From: Pseudogymnoascus destructans
Taxonomy: Eukaryota; Ascomycota; Leotiomycetes; Thelebolales; Thelebolaceae
Direction of reading: 5' to 3'
Assembly: GCF_001641265.1 (NCBI RefSeq)
Contig: NW_020167521.1
Span: 930,001-994,000 of the forward strand
DNA: 64,000 nt
Part shown: positions 30,183-42,683 of the stretch, piece after piece
Numbering within the stretch: position 1 is the stretch's first letter
Layout of the letters: each line of letters opens with the position of its first letter
The notes under the pieces: generated by a model
Told to the model about the DNA's origin: nothing
The model's database searches: none
What the model saw: only the letters and a program-made list of their open reading frames with translations
Position numbers and translations under genes: made by a program

Positions 30183-33024
30183 CTGCTCTCTTATCGACGG
30201 CGCCGTGGAGACGATTGGAGGCCAAAGCTTGATGAGTCGTGCTAAACCTGGGTAACGGCAGTAGATGACAAAACCGGCTTGGTCAGGGTTCCTATCTCTG
30301 GAAGAATAGAATGACAGGTTGGGGTAGAGGGGGATAAAATCAACGGCAGTTCTCTAGTACTTGAAGGAGGCTATGGCTTTATGTTAGCAAGCTCCCAGGA
30401 CGCTGGGGGAGCTCGCCTAGGTTAATCTGCTGATAGCATGATTGGCAGTGTCAAGAAGTAATGCTGGACCAATAAGATGAGACAGGAAGTAAAAGAGGAC
30501 CTCCACTGGTAGCATCAGAAGGTAGATCGAAATCCACGATCTCAGGCGGCGGCAACATGGATCACAATGGGTCTGAGGGAAGATGTCCGGGAAGATGCAC
30601 GGTGCATATAGAGTAGCGCTGATCAGATATGGAGGGGCAGGGGAAAGGGTAGAGTGGTGACTTACGGAGCATCATGCCACGAATTCGTGCATGAACAAGT
30701 CCTTCTATACTCCAAAAATGGCCAGCTGTGCAGGCGTTGTACCCCAGCTACCTTGTATTTTTGGTGGCAGAAAGCCCTCGGCAACGCATAGGGCTCACGA
30801 AGTGGTGGCTGAAAATGGTTGGGACGAACCCTCCAGGGGCCCTTGGTGGTAGTTGCAACAGGGCTCGGAGAATAAAATCTCCTTCTAAGGAATACGGATG
30901 CTCTCCCACGACAACAGCTGCTACCTTATGAGTGTCTCCTTTAAGATCGGGGAAAGCGGCGAGCGTCTGTGCGTATTCCTAGATGGATATATCGCGTTAC
31001 TGCACTCTAGCATGGTAGTGTATGGTAGTGTCAGCGATCTTGTAGTATCAGTACGTACGCATGGTGGAGCATTCGTATTTTGACACTGTATAATACAGTA
31101 CAATAGAATTGTTCGGGTGAAATAGCTTACCCCAGGCACGAGTTTTGGGGCTTTAGGATTCCACTTTGGGCGCTTGACGAGAGAACTGGCGGTCTGGCCT
31201 GCAAGGTAGGCAAGGTCAGGGGCCTTCAATCCAGGCAAGATCTGAATTGCCTGCATTGACTTGCATTAAATGCGCGTGCCTCTCCGTGGGCCGCGAGGCG
31301 CGAGTCCGCTTTGGATCCATGACTTGCAGTACTCAGCTACCGACAGGGCAAATTCCAAGAGCCCCGGAAATCCGAGGAACAGGTTCCGATGCCACGATAT
31401 GACCCGCCTCAATATGGCTCCATGTCAAGTTGGGAGCCTTTTTCAAGCAGGAACCCACGCCAAGCAAGGCAACCGTTTGCAAAGCCGGCCAGAGATGATC
31501 AACGCCTCCAATTACGCATGACTCTATTAAAAGTTTGCTTGATCTGGAATTTGATGCGACGGGATATTACATTTGGCGGTGTGCGGCTTCAATGATACCT
31601 CGAAAGATTTTCTAAGACGATAGTCGACAATCCAAGTTTGATTGATGCCACCTCTAAGCCGCCGGCCGACGTCCGAGACTCTCTAGTAGCCGTGTTATGG
31701 GCCTCGAAAGGCACCTTTTCCTCGACCAGAATGGTTTCAAGCTATAAATATTGGCGGCCAACAATGCATTGATAGCATAGAGAGCGGTTCTTGGTGAGGT
31801 ATAAAATCAGACGAATCCAATCAGCGCTCGGACTTGGACAGGGTGCATAGGGTACTTCACCATGGTGGACGAGGGTATAGACCCGCTATCAAATGTCGCA
31901 CGGAAGACGTTCCGAATGGATTCCTGCATGTCGAAGAAGGGCATTGTGACACGGGAGGCTGGATTGTTGTCGGTCGTAATGACAATTCATAGACAATTCG
32001 AACGTATTGTAATGTGGTTGGCCTAGCTTTCTTGCGGCGTTTGCGTCGTGTCGGCGAGTTGCACAAAGGGGGAAAACGGTATAGGATATCAACCCCACCG
32101 CCAGCCCCATACATAAGCCCCCGGAACATTGCTGAAGGGATTCATGCCGCACGAGTTTGTCTGGGCGGTCTAGAAATGGATGTTGCAGCTCAGCTTGTTC
32201 CATGGAGAAATCCACAACGGATTGTGACCTATGGCGCCTGCAACCTGCCCCGAACGGAGAAGGAGGCTAAAATGAGGGACGTCTCAGATCGAGCCCATGT
32301 TTGAGCGGTGTATGTGGGCGATGCGACAAGGGCCAGCATGGTACGCAAACCTTACCTCCGTATTGGAGGCTTAGAGACCTGGGTGGAATGATGGCCTCAT
32401 GTTGATGACGACAAAAAGCTCAAGCCAACGGCAACATCAGAGACAAGACGACGATGCCCATTCCGCGTAAGAATAGCAGAACGTCCGGACTGCGCACGAC
32501 CCGAGCAAAGCCAAGGCGCCTTCTCAAACTGGTCGTGGATGAGTGGCCTGTTGGAGGTACTTGCCTGCGAATGTACTCAAAGAGCTAGCTGTTGTAAAGG
32601 AGGGGTGAGAATTGGCATTTTATTATAGTACTAGTACTGTACTGTGTGTGGTAAGATGAGGCAACAGGAGGGGTCGAAGGCACAAACCATGGGAGCGATC
32701 AAGCATCCCAAAGATCAGATGAAAAGACAGGATAATTTATGAATATCCCGATTCGGCTCGCATTGAGGCTTCTCGACGATACCCAATGGCCATTTAGCGT
32801 GGGGGGGGGATATGCGTTGAGAGTTTACAAAAGCTCCCTCCCACTTGTGGAGGGGACGCTAGCACTGCCGTTCGGATGAAAGAAGAAGGGAGCTGCCTTA
32901 TATCCCTACTACTTGTATCAATATTATTTATTCTATAAGTTACACACCGAATACAACAGAAAAGCTCTCAACTCTCAACTCTCATCATTCTAACGCCCAG
33001 ACTCCCATAATCGCAGTCGTCACA
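30183..33024. other. 2.8-kb stretch without a supported gene
   Basis: The near end probably holds 5' exon(s) and promoter of the Myb gene: a GTAAG donor on the minus strand near 30661, and an open minus-strand segment from ATG 30556 (MLPPPEIVDFDLPSD). A minus-strand open segment at 31256-31131 (MQAIQILPGLKAPDLAYLAG), followed by a GTAAGC donor, may be a stray exon. The rest has neither long frames nor recognisable domains. Short GC/AT mixed repeats include a G8 run at about 32801. The last ~100 bases are the leader of the next gene. Confidence 0.4.
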
Positions 33025-33907
33025 ATGCAGACCGCAGGAGATATCCCCCTTCTCATTACTTCGGATAACTCTTCATCGGAGCGCCGAATCACACCCTCTT
33101 GGACCATCGGCCAGCTGAAGTCGAAACTTGAGGCAGTCACAGGCGTACCTCCGTTGTCGCAGAGGATCACACTCCGTGTCAACCAGCAGGGCATTCCCGT
33201 TGAAGCCGCGGACGAAGAGAACACTCAGCTTGCTACCTTTCCCTTGGCCCCTTACGCCGAGCTACACGTGAGTCCCCTGATTTACTGTGCGTCACGTGAT
33301 AATCAATCGTGAAGTTGCCTTTCGTTTGAAGCTCCTACGATGTCTATTGTACAGGCTACGGAATCACATTTCATTCAGTGCTTGTCGTTATTCGCAAAAA
33401 TAATCTAACACAATCCAGGTTGCCGACACCCGTCCTCGCGGCGCGCGCCCGAATTTCACTGATGCCTCGACCGTCGAGAAGTATGTGATGCCTGCTGAAG
33501 AATACGAGCAGAAGAGTGACAGCGTGCTTGCATGGAAGAAGGCACAGAAGCTTGGACGCTTCAATCCCGACGCTCCTACTATCGAGGAAGCCAAGATCAA
33601 GGCCTACCAGACCGAAATCGATTCGAGGGGCATTGCCGTTGGCAAGAGGTGCCGTGTGGGCGGGGATGACAGTCGCCGAGGCGAGATTATGTACGTTGGG
33701 GATGTGGAAGAGATTCCAGGGTCATTGGGTTCTTGGGTGGGCGTGAGATTGGATGAACCGGTGGGCAAGAATGATGGCAGTGTCGGTGGCACCAGATACT
33801 GGGGAGAGGAAGGGGGACCCAAGCATGGAGTGTTTGTGAGGCCAGAGCGAGTGGAGGTGGGCGACTGGGAACCCGTAGACGATTTGGATGATATGGAGGA
33901 GATCTGA
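33025..33907 (+). CDS. tubulin-folding cofactor B (CAP-Gly protein, Alf1-like)
   Basis: Two exons (33025-33267 and 33419-33907) give 243 residues. The protein helps fold and deliver alpha-tubulin. Residues ~8-85 form a ubiquitin-like domain (IPLLITSDNSSSERRITPSW). A linker with a likely coiled region follows (EEYEQKSDSVLAWKKAQKLG). The CAP-Gly domain (about 155-235) carries the binding-groove motif GKNDGS and GSWVGVRLDEP. The protein ends DDMEEI, the acidic-plus-hydrophobic tail seen in this family. The intron is 151 bases. Confidence 0.93.
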
Positions 33908-34783
33908 ACGTAACGCCACCTAGATCAGTGAAGATTAAAAGGCTCAGTAGGTGTGGGAGTTGTTTTAGTCAATACCATGGATGGCGTTGATATGGCCAAG
34001 CCCAGCCTTCCCGTCCGGAAGCCACAGCCACAGCCACAGCCACAGCCACACGATTGCCCTATTACAACCGTTGTGAAAGTCGGGTAACTGCTGATGACAT
34101 GAGAGCTGCTGCAAGGCTGCTCGTGACCTTCTGGGCGGCTGTGCCATGGAAGAGACTATTCAACTGTTTGGATGATTCCAAATACAAATCCAATCACCAA
34201 GACAAGAGTATAAAGGAGTTATAAAGTAACCGCCTCTCCACTTAATCCGACGGTGATGCGGATTACGCCGTGTCTGAGTAAGCTTTGCCAGTGCAAGTGT
34301 GGTTGAATAGGCTCGGATAGATCGTATCCGTACTCATGACGAGCCCAGCCACGATTCGAGCCTAGCCGTTGATATTTGTATGGTGAGGCTACGTTGAAAC
34401 CGTTCCGAATTCCACTGCCGAATGTGGAGGCCTATGCAAAGAGGCGCTTATCCTTATCGCCCGACCGCCGATCGCCGCCCGCACTTGCTCACTCCACTCC
34501 ATGGACCCACCTGTCACATTTCCAGCTGTACCCATACTCCCAGTATCATTCGTTTCCGTCATACCTCGACCAAACTTATTCCAAATTCATACCAAGGATA
34601 ATGAGCCGCACCATCCACGCAATCACCTTCCAGATACACCTTGGCATTCGAAATCTAGTAAGATTCACACCTGGTGGCCAATCTCCCCAGATGTGAGGAG
34701 GCGGAGTGCGAAAGGCGGCAGGCTGCTTGAGTATAATACTGACAGACAGACACTGGGAGAGCACCCAAATCGTTTCGCCTACC
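33908..34783. promoter_or_regulatory. spacer with CCACAG hexamer repeat
   Basis: Five to six CCACAG units lie at about 34019-34050. The remainder is the promoter and leader of the RING gene. No gene is seen. Confidence 0.4.
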
Positions 34784-36408
34784 ATGGCTATCCACGCCCT
34801 TATCGTCCTCCTGCTCACCTCGATGGCCGGTGCTGTCGACGTCTTTGGCACTGATGCCCCATTATCAAAGCAAGCCACGCAACTGACGTTGGTATGGGAG
34901 TCCCCACAAGGAACCCTGACTCCTCTGCTTGAGCCCTTGACGGCACAGGCCGGTAGGGGCGGGAGTATCAGAGCCAGTGTTCGTATAACACCATGATAAA
35001 CTCTTTCCATTGTACGCCGGCTAATTTAGCAGACCAATATTCAAGGGAGCTTCAAGTCCGTGACTACGAATGGTGCTGGTGCTGGAGAGGTCAATAAGGG
35101 CGATATTGCTTTGGTATCATGCGACTCAACCAACTCGTCCTTCCTAACTCAAGACGCCGTCATCGACTTAATCGTCCCCAAGAACCCAGGCGCCATCGTG
35201 TTATACAGCGTCGCGTCCGCACACTGTGGCGTCAAGGACGTCGGCTCGTTCGCAAACTACTACACGTTAAGGAACGTCACAGGGAATGCTATGCAAATGT
35301 TGGCGTCGACGACATCAGCGAATGCAACGATTCAACCTGATACGGCCCAGGCCGAAAACCAGCCGACATCACGAAATCAAAGTCCGGCAGTGGCTATGAG
35401 CGTACTATATGCTGTTACTGGCATTGTCACAGTGCTCTTCCTCATCATCATCACCACAGGCGCCTGGCGCGCTCACAACAATCCGGCAAGATATGGACCA
35501 AGAACTGGCTTTGCCGGCCGTCCGAGACAGAGTCGGGCAAAGGGGCTTGCCAAAGCAATGCTCGAGACCCTTCCTATTGTGAAATTTGGAGACCCGTTGC
35601 CGCCAAAGGCGGAGAACCGGGATATAGAACTCGACAACACAAATGCATCAGAAGAACCTAATGCTGTACACGTGGCAACTGACAGCCCTCAACAGGATGC
35701 AATCCCTGTTGCAGCGGATATTGCGACATCATCCCCCAAATCTAATGAAGTGGGTTCATCTTCTCAACCAAACCTAGAGACTCTGGATGAACACCTTGGA
35801 TGCTCTATATGCACAGAGGATTTTACAAAAGGGGAAGATGTCAGGGTATTACCCTGTAACCATCAATATCACCCAGCATGTATTGACCCTTGGCTACTGA
35901 ATGTCTCCGGAACGTGCCCCTTATGGTAAGTAGATACCCCACCGCTTTCTTCATGCTCACTCTAATATTCCCCAGCCGCGTTGATCTTCGGCCTGTGCGC
36001 AGTAATTTGAGTGCCAGCGAGCCCTCTTCCCCAACGGATGCCGACCAAATGCCAGCTGTACCCGCTGAAACTGTCCACCAGTCTCGGGTCCAAAGGATCC
36101 TGGCTACGCGCCACGCGCCTGTCCATGAACGCATGGCCATTCTGAGGCAGCTAGCCAGGGAATCCGGTCAGCACCAGCCGACAGAGCCGGACTCGCCAGC
36201 CGCTCCTGCCGACGGGTCACGAAATAGATTAAGTCTCGCCGATAGGCTGAGAGATAGATTCTCGGTCTGTACGAGGTCGAGTAATGCGCACGATGAAACG
36301 TCGGCACCAACGACAAGCGTGACGGAAACAACCGCCAATACGACAACCACGAGGTCTAGTGGACCGGATGCCAATGCGACAAGTGAAGAAGCCCCGCCAA
36401 GGCCCTAA
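34784..36408 (+). CDS. membrane-anchored RING-H2 protein, likely E3 ubiquitin ligase
   Basis: Three exons (34784-34952, 35046-35925, 35976-36408) give 493 residues. A signal peptide covers residues 1-17. The luminal part (about 18-170) is PA-like, with one Cys pair. One membrane segment lies at about 172-194 (VLYAVTGIVTVLFLIIITTG). The RING-H2 finger has Cys309, Cys312, Cys327, His329, His332, Cys335, Cys347 and Cys350. The last Cys is created across the second intron (CPL then TGC), which supports that splice. The C-terminus is Ser/Thr-rich. Signal-PA-TM-RING proteins ubiquitinate cargo in the endomembrane system. The end of exon 1 is uncertain: alternative donors (34905) and acceptors (35033) keep the frame open. 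Confidence 0.86.
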
Positions 36409-37823
36409 GCCAAAGCACTCACCTTGTCGAAATTAAAGTTTCCTTTTATAGGTACGGCTGCATTGGGGTGAATGGACAGTTTAGGGGTATTTTTGGCGTA
36501 GATTGCGCATGTGGCAGCTGACACCACGAGGATGGCATGGTGGCGTCGGTTTGTCAGCTCAAACGGCGGGTGTATATATAAGGTTTTGTACGGTGGGACG
36601 GCCCTGGCGCATGGGAAAGGCTAGTACAATTAGGCTCATGGCCTGGACGGTTTGGGAAGGCGTTTTGCGGGCCCTAATGACCGGATTGATTGCTTGCTTT
36701 ATAGTACTCTATATGGGAAGGAATAGTTCGTTTTGGGGGCTGCACCTTTGTATATAGCGCCCGATATATGTTGTAGTTATCGTAACAACCATAGTAATGT
36801 TCATGAGATATTATAATGAGATGAGCATCCTAATACCGTAGAGACTAGGATGAAGTGGATTCAATAGCCTTATCTTCACCTCGGCAAAGGGTGAGAGTTG
36901 GAGGAACGGTGAGAGTTGGATGAATGGTGAGAGTTGGAGGAACGGTGAGAGATTGTAAAAAAAAGGGGGTTGCGCGCTGAAGACGCAAATGATTCAGCCA
37001 CAATGCCCAGACAAATTCCGAACATGGGAATCTCTTTCTCTGCTTGGAGTAGGACTGCCCCGCTGTCAGTTATGCATGTCCTGGGTGCTGGGGGGTTGCA
37101 AAGGAATTGATCTAAGTCAGCTATCCCGATATCTTGGTATGAGAAACCCAGCGGGTCGACCCAGCACAGCCAAGCCCATGGTGGGGGAAATGAGTGCGAG
37201 CCTAAAGCGGCTGTCGCACCGGAGATCTCTCCATGGGAAACGGGATTAGCATCCGCATATTGCTGGATCAGCCGCAGAGGAGAGACAAGGGAGTCCCATA
37301 TGGGGAGGCAGCGCATTCTCATTTCCGGTGAGGGGGCAGAACGAGGGGGGGGTCGCGAGGGTGGGGTCGCGAGGGTGGGGGGGGGTGGTTGACTTTTGGG
37401 GCACGCTGGCACCAAATCGTCGACCATCTCCTACTTCGCACAGCGTAAGGGCGACCACGCCAGCGATCGGCGTCACTCTCACCGGATTGGATCCACTTGA
37501 CTCGCCCAGGGGAACCCGACGGCACTCTCTGCTCATCCTGTTGCGATCAGCTCAGCGGCGAACCCGCGCAAAAAAGTCATGACCGCCGGGCGACTAGAAT
37601 CCGTATCCTCCAGCAGCACCGCCGCGGCAGCAGCCATGAATTAAACTTTCCCGGAATCTGGTCTGACACGGAGCCCCACGCTGTCGCGGCCCGTTTCGTC
37701 TCCCAGCACACCGCCATCAGCTTCCGGTGTGTGCGCGCGCGCTCAGCCCCTCACACGCCATCCGCCCCCCTACACACCTACCTCCCGCGGGAACCCCAGA
37801 CGCGGCGGCCGGCCAGCGAGCGA
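36409..37823. promoter_or_regulatory. long spacer upstream of zinc-cluster gene
   Basis: This is a 1.4-kb gap. Positions 36880-36950 hold four or five imperfect GGTGAGAGTTGGA(GG/TG)AAC units. Positions 37330-37395 are strongly G-rich (runs of 7 and 9-10 G) and contain two GTCGCGAGGGTGGG repeats. A TATATATAAGG string lies near 36570. No coding gene is supported, and the sequence is probably the promoter and leader of the downstream regulator. Confidence 0.45.
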
Positions 37824-40556
37824 ATGGATCCTTTGTCCCAGGCATCGCTGTCGCCAGGCGACTACTACCTCGGCGGGCTCTCGCCACAGGCACAGGGCTC
37901 CTCAGTGGCTATGCCCGCCGGCGTCAAGCTCGAATTGCCGCCGGCGGCGCAAGCGCCTACCACCATGCAACAGCCCGGTCCGGGCCCGGGGCCGCGCAAC
38001 TACAAGTCCAGGAAGTACCGGCCGTGTGACTTCTGCCGCGCGCGGCAGGTAGCCTGCAAGATCGAGGTTGCGCCGCCGTGCCAGCTGTGCCAGTCTCACC
38101 GGCGCGAATGCACGTTTGTAGAGCAGCCGAAGAAGAAGCGGCGGCCGCCAGCGGAGAGTGCGGGTGCGCCGGTGGTGGCGGCGGCGTCGTCGTCGCAGGG
38201 CTCAGGGTCCAGAGCGGCAACAGGGACTCCAGCTGAGGGGTCCAGGGTGCATATCGGTAGGTCTCATATCATCACGTCTCAACGTCATATCGATGCGACA
38301 GTCTTAGAAGGGGCACCCCAACTTACCATGTGCTAGAACCTCCACAGCTTCCAATGCTCGCGCAGGACAGCGACATCTCGGGCCATCTACACCCCAACTA
38401 CGTTGCGCATTTTGACGAGCGCCTGCATTTTGAGCGCCTGCATTTTGACGAGCGCCTGTTCGAGCGTCAAATCGGCCATGACCATTTCCTCGACCACCAG
38501 CAGCATCAACAGCAGCACCATGAGCACCATCAAGGCTTGGATCACACCGCGGCAGCTAGCTTTCAGATGCCGCATCTCGACGTCCCATCCCCCGAACGAA
38601 GCCTCGACTCACACCCCTCCCGCTCAGCACGCCTCGTCGGCGAGACAGGCGAGACAAACCCCTACCTTTTGAGGAGGTACCACTACGACGAGAACGACGA
38701 GTGCACAATCTCACAAACACAGTACCGCCGAATCCGCCGCCGCCCAAGCTCCAGCAACCGCCCAACCCCCAAAGACGCACCACCCCCCGTCTTCACCCTC
38801 TCCGCCGACAGCACCAGCCTCTCCGCCGAACCCCGCACCGAAGACCACGTCCTCGCGCAGGCGCGCTACGACATATCGCAACTCTTCACATCGGAGCAGT
38901 GTTTCCGGCTGCTAGCCCTCTACTTCCGCTTCGTAGATCCATACCTCCCGATCCTCGCTCGCGCCTCCCTCTTCGTCAACGGACTCATCTCCCGCGTCGC
39001 CCTCGACGCCCTCCCCCTCTCCCTCACGGCCGCCCTCTACGCAACCGCCCTCCCCTACACTCCCTACGACGCGCTCCTCGCGCCGTCGCTCGCTCACGCC
39101 CCGGATCCATCCACGCAACTCTACCGCACCGCGCACCTGGCGCTGACGCATGAACTCCACAATCCCCGCCCCGCAACCCTACAAGCTGCGCTCCTCCTCC
39201 TCCATCGTCCCGCGCAACACACCCCCTTCCGCCCCGCCCTCATCGCAACAGCCGTCTCCCTCGCTCACTCCCGCGGTCTCTCACACGACTCCACATCCTG
39301 GTCTCTCCCCGCGCCCGACCTCGCACTGCGGAAACGGCTATGGCACGCCGTTTTCATCACTGATAAATGGACTGCCCTGACTCTCGGGACACCTTCCTGC
39401 ATCCGCACAGACGATGCAGACGTCCCTCCCCTCTGGCCCGCGGATCTGGAACCCGCGCTTGGCCCTGACGACGGCAGCGACGCATCCACAAATTTCCGGC
39501 TCCTCGCCGACCTCTCTGCCATCCTGGCGGATATCCTAGACTCCTATTTCTCCGTCCGCGCCACGCAGCGCACCGCCTCCAATTTCGCTCTATCCCTCGA
39601 TCTCGGGCGCGGCCTGCGCGCGCGCCTCGATGCGTGGAGCGAGGGGTTGCCGAGGGCGTTGTTTGTGAGGGGCGCGCCGGTTAGGAGGGAGGGAGGGGAC
39701 GCGGGGTTGTATTTGGGGTATTTGGTTGCGAATATGACGTTGTTTCGTGGGTTGATGAGGCCGCTTGAAACGGGGGGTGGAGGGGGGCAGGAGATGGGGA
39801 TGGGGAGTGGGGGGGCGGTGAGGGCTGGGGCGAGGGAGTGTGCGGAGGAGGCGGTGGTGTTTGTGGAGGGGTTGGCGGGGGCGGGGGGGTGGAGGGGTTT
39901 TGGCATAGTTGTATGTTTTGGATTTTTTTTCTGGGGGGAGGGTATCATCTACGCTCTTTCCTCTTTCGTTTTTCTCTCTTCCCTCGTTCTGTCCCCTTCG
40001 TTCTTTCTTCGTTCTTTCTTCGTTCTTTCCCCATCGCTCTTCCTTCGTTATTTCCCCTTGCCCCTTTATCCCACCCTTCGTTCGCTCCGTCCCCCGTCTC
40101 CCCCACTTCCCCCGTTCTTTCCTCACCCTTCGTTCCCTCCTTCCCCTGCCCCCCCCCCACCCTCCTCTCGTTCCTTCCTTCACTCACCCTCTGATTATCC
40201 CCTCGCTCTTTCCCCCGTTCCTGTTTTGCTCTTCCCTTCGCTCCTTCCCCCATTCCCCCCTCGCTCCTTCCCCCATTCCCCCATCGCTCCTTCCCCCCTA
40301 GCTCACTTCTCATAAACCCCACCTCACCTCACTCACCCACAAAGCTAACCACCACCCAGGGTCCCGCGCCAACTTCGCCATCGCCTCCGCCTTCCTCACC
40401 CAACTCCTCCTAACCGCCTCCACCGAAGCCGAAGGCGCCGAGATGAGCAACCTCGCCGCAAGATGGCGGTGGGCTATGCGCATGGGCGCGGAGGGTAACG
40501 ATAATGGGGGTGGGTTGATGGGGATGGGGTTGGGTGTTGGGTTTGGGTTAGGTTAG
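37824..40556 (+). CDS. Zn(II)2Cys6 transcription factor
   Basis: Three exons (37824-38256, 38337-39941, 40360-40556) give 744 residues. The binuclear zinc cluster has Cys68, 71, 78, 86, 89 and 96 (spacing 2-6-7-2-6), followed by a basic stretch, KKKRRPP. A His/Glu/Gln-rich segment with DERLHFERLHF repeats lies around residues 165-215. The fungal-specific regulatory domain follows (about 320-700, with CFRLLALYFRFVDPYLPIL). It ends in a Gly-rich tail. Intron 2 is 418 bases and almost pure pyrimidine. The chosen donor (GAG G / GTATCA) is supported because the joined FFFWGEGSRANFAIA matches the FW...SRxNFA motif of such factors. The target genes are unknown. Confidence 0.85.
39942..40359 (+). repeat. 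418-base C/T-rich intron made of simple repeats
   Basis: The intron is dominated by TTCGTTCTTTC, CCCCTTCG, and CCCATTCCCCC-type units on the coding strand. It is flanked by GTATCA and CACCCAG, with CTAAC at 40345-40349. It is several times longer than the other introns in this window. Confidence 0.75.
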
Positions 40557-42683
40557 GACTGGAGGTGGGGGGTGAGGGGTGAGGGGGGAGGGGGGAGGGG
40601 GGAGGGTATGAGGAGTAAGTAATGTGTAATTGGGAAAGAGCGAGGGGGGTGTAATTGGAAGGTATGAGGGAAGGCACGATAGATGATTGAAGGGAAAATA
40701 TGAGAAGGAAGGCACGATGGAGATGAGAGACGGCGGAAGGGCAGTGGAATCTTACAGTACATAATCAGCCATGGCGAGGCATTGGGGGGGGGGGCGAGAC
40801 GCGTATACCCAGCAGACTGCAATTCAATTCAAATTTTCATATTGGCCATGCCAGCCACACCTAGTCATCGCCCATCGTCTCACTTTCCACACGGAAATCA
40901 CGTGACACACAACCTACAGTAAAACTGCAAATTATATTTGCAGTTTTACTTGTAGTTTTATCTCACCAAGTGGCTGCCACAGCGATTCGCTGACCGCAAT
41001 ATATTCAGCAAAGCGCGTACTCACTCACACCCGCCCATCGACGCAGTATCACCACCACGGCCTCATCTAGTCTCACTCTCCAGTCTCACCCGAGTCAGAC
41101 ACCCGCCGACCAACAGACCAACAGACAACAGACCAACAGACAACAGACCAACAAGACAACAGACCAACAGACAACAGACCAACAGACAACAGACCAACAG
41201 ACAACAGACCACAGACAACAGACAACAGACCAACAGACCAACAACCAACAGACAACAGACCAACAGACCAACAGCGCACCAGCATTGGCTGGCTGTGGCA
41301 CACTCGTACCTGTCTCCGCGCCTAAATAATCTCCGAAAATTGTCCCTCCCATCTCCTCCTGAGCGTCGCATCGACCACCCCAAGTGGAGACATGTCTGGT
41401 CCGGTCTCTAGCCCATGTCTGAGGACGTGGCCTGTCCCACCATGGCGTCGTTCCGGAACGCTACCCGCTTACCGCTTGCTGACTGTGGGATGGGGAGGAC
41501 GGGGTGACGTCGAATGAGAGCGTATGGGATTGTGCGATGCTGTGGTCTGGGGCGTGGGGCGGGGCTGGGGCGTGGGATTTGGGGATAGGGAGTGGAGATA
41601 CACGGCGCATCGACAGTACAGTAGCACAGGACACAACACGGATGCGGTTGATGAGGAGGTCGGTGTTGGATGCGGTTGATGAGGAGGTCGATGAGGAGGT
41701 CGATGAGGAGGTCGATGAGGAGGTCGATGAGGAGGTCGGTGTTGAATATCTCGTCGCACAGTTCTTGACGCTTCAGTCCCGCCATCATTGGCTTACGCGC
41801 TGGTATGCCATCCGTAGTGGACCTCGCTGACGCATGTTTTGAAACGGGTGTGGAGACAAAGGCGTCGTCCTGGTCTCCTCGTCGCCCTGGTCGCCCTCGT
41901 CCGGTCGTCCTCGTCCGGTCGCCCTGGTTGTCCTGGTTGCCCTGGTCGTCATCCTCTCTGATGCGCTGTACCTGACGCTAAATATTGAAAGGAAGCCTTT
42001 TCTCTTCCTTGCAAGCCCGTCATATCTCGGATTTCGGCGCTATCTGGTATGTACAGTACAGTCCCCCCCCATCTGCCGCAAATGTATTCTATCGTGTACC
42101 ATCCTTGTACTCTTCCTCTGAAGCCAGGCTTGTGTTACATCCTCTACCACACTGTATCATACTGCAATCCTTGTCCTATTTCTCTAAACTATGTTGTGCT
42201 CTACCTCACTCTACTTGGTGTGATTGTGTTATGTTTATGTTGGGCCTCAGACGTATATATGACACCCCAAACTCTTCCCCCTCCCTCCTCTTCCTCCTCT
42301 TCCTCCTCTTCTTCTCCTCACCACCCGTTGTTACTTCTCTCAGTAACATCACACACTCCTTTTCGTTCTTTTCCCCCCTCGCTGCTGGAATCAAGATCCG
42401 TGATCTGATTAAACAGTTGACTCTTGGTTCTTGATTCTTATATCACATTCCTTTGTTTCACTCAATTCCATCCCCACTGCTGCGCCAGTGCCTTGCCTTG
42501 ACGGTATCAACAACACTTTTAAGACACAAAATCACAAAACAAGATCGATCTACACTCCACCTCCCACGACGTCAAGACAATCATCTCCCACGCACATACT
42601 GCAAAGAATCTTCTTCCCGCGAAGATCGCATCCTCTTCGACTAAACAACAACAACAAAGAAGAGCATCCCTCAATTCATCGCC
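40557..42683. repeat. repeat-rich spacer with several minisatellites
   Basis: It contains a G-rich tail (40560-40615) and a palindrome at 40919-40949 (13-bp arms). A tandem array at 41104-41275 is built on CAACAGACAACAGAC. A 12-bp array (GAGGAGGTCGAT) lies at about 41651-41738. GTCGCCCTGGTC-type units lie at about 41870-41950, and TCCTCCTCT runs at 42283-42320. The long frames through these arrays on both strands are composition artefacts. The last ~500 bases are leader and promoter of the glucanase-like gene. No gene is supported here. Confidence 0.55.
40919..40949. repeat. palindrome with 13-bp arms
   Basis: GTAAAACTGCAAA (40919-40931) and TTTGCAGTTTTAC (40937-40949) are exact reverse complements around TTATA. 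The pairing extends imperfectly outward (CTACA/TGTAG). Confidence 0.85.

Noticed and set aside
38387..40322. Long minus-strand and third-frame ORFs across the zinc-cluster gene
   Set aside because: Shadows of a GC-rich exon and of the C/T-rich intron.
41104..41275. Possible CRISPR-like array
   Set aside because: Contiguous tandem repeats without unique spacers, in a eukaryotic genome.
41063..41830. Leu/Val/Cys-rich and Asp/Glu-rich frames through tandem repeats
   Set aside because: They translate minisatellite units; no gene features.
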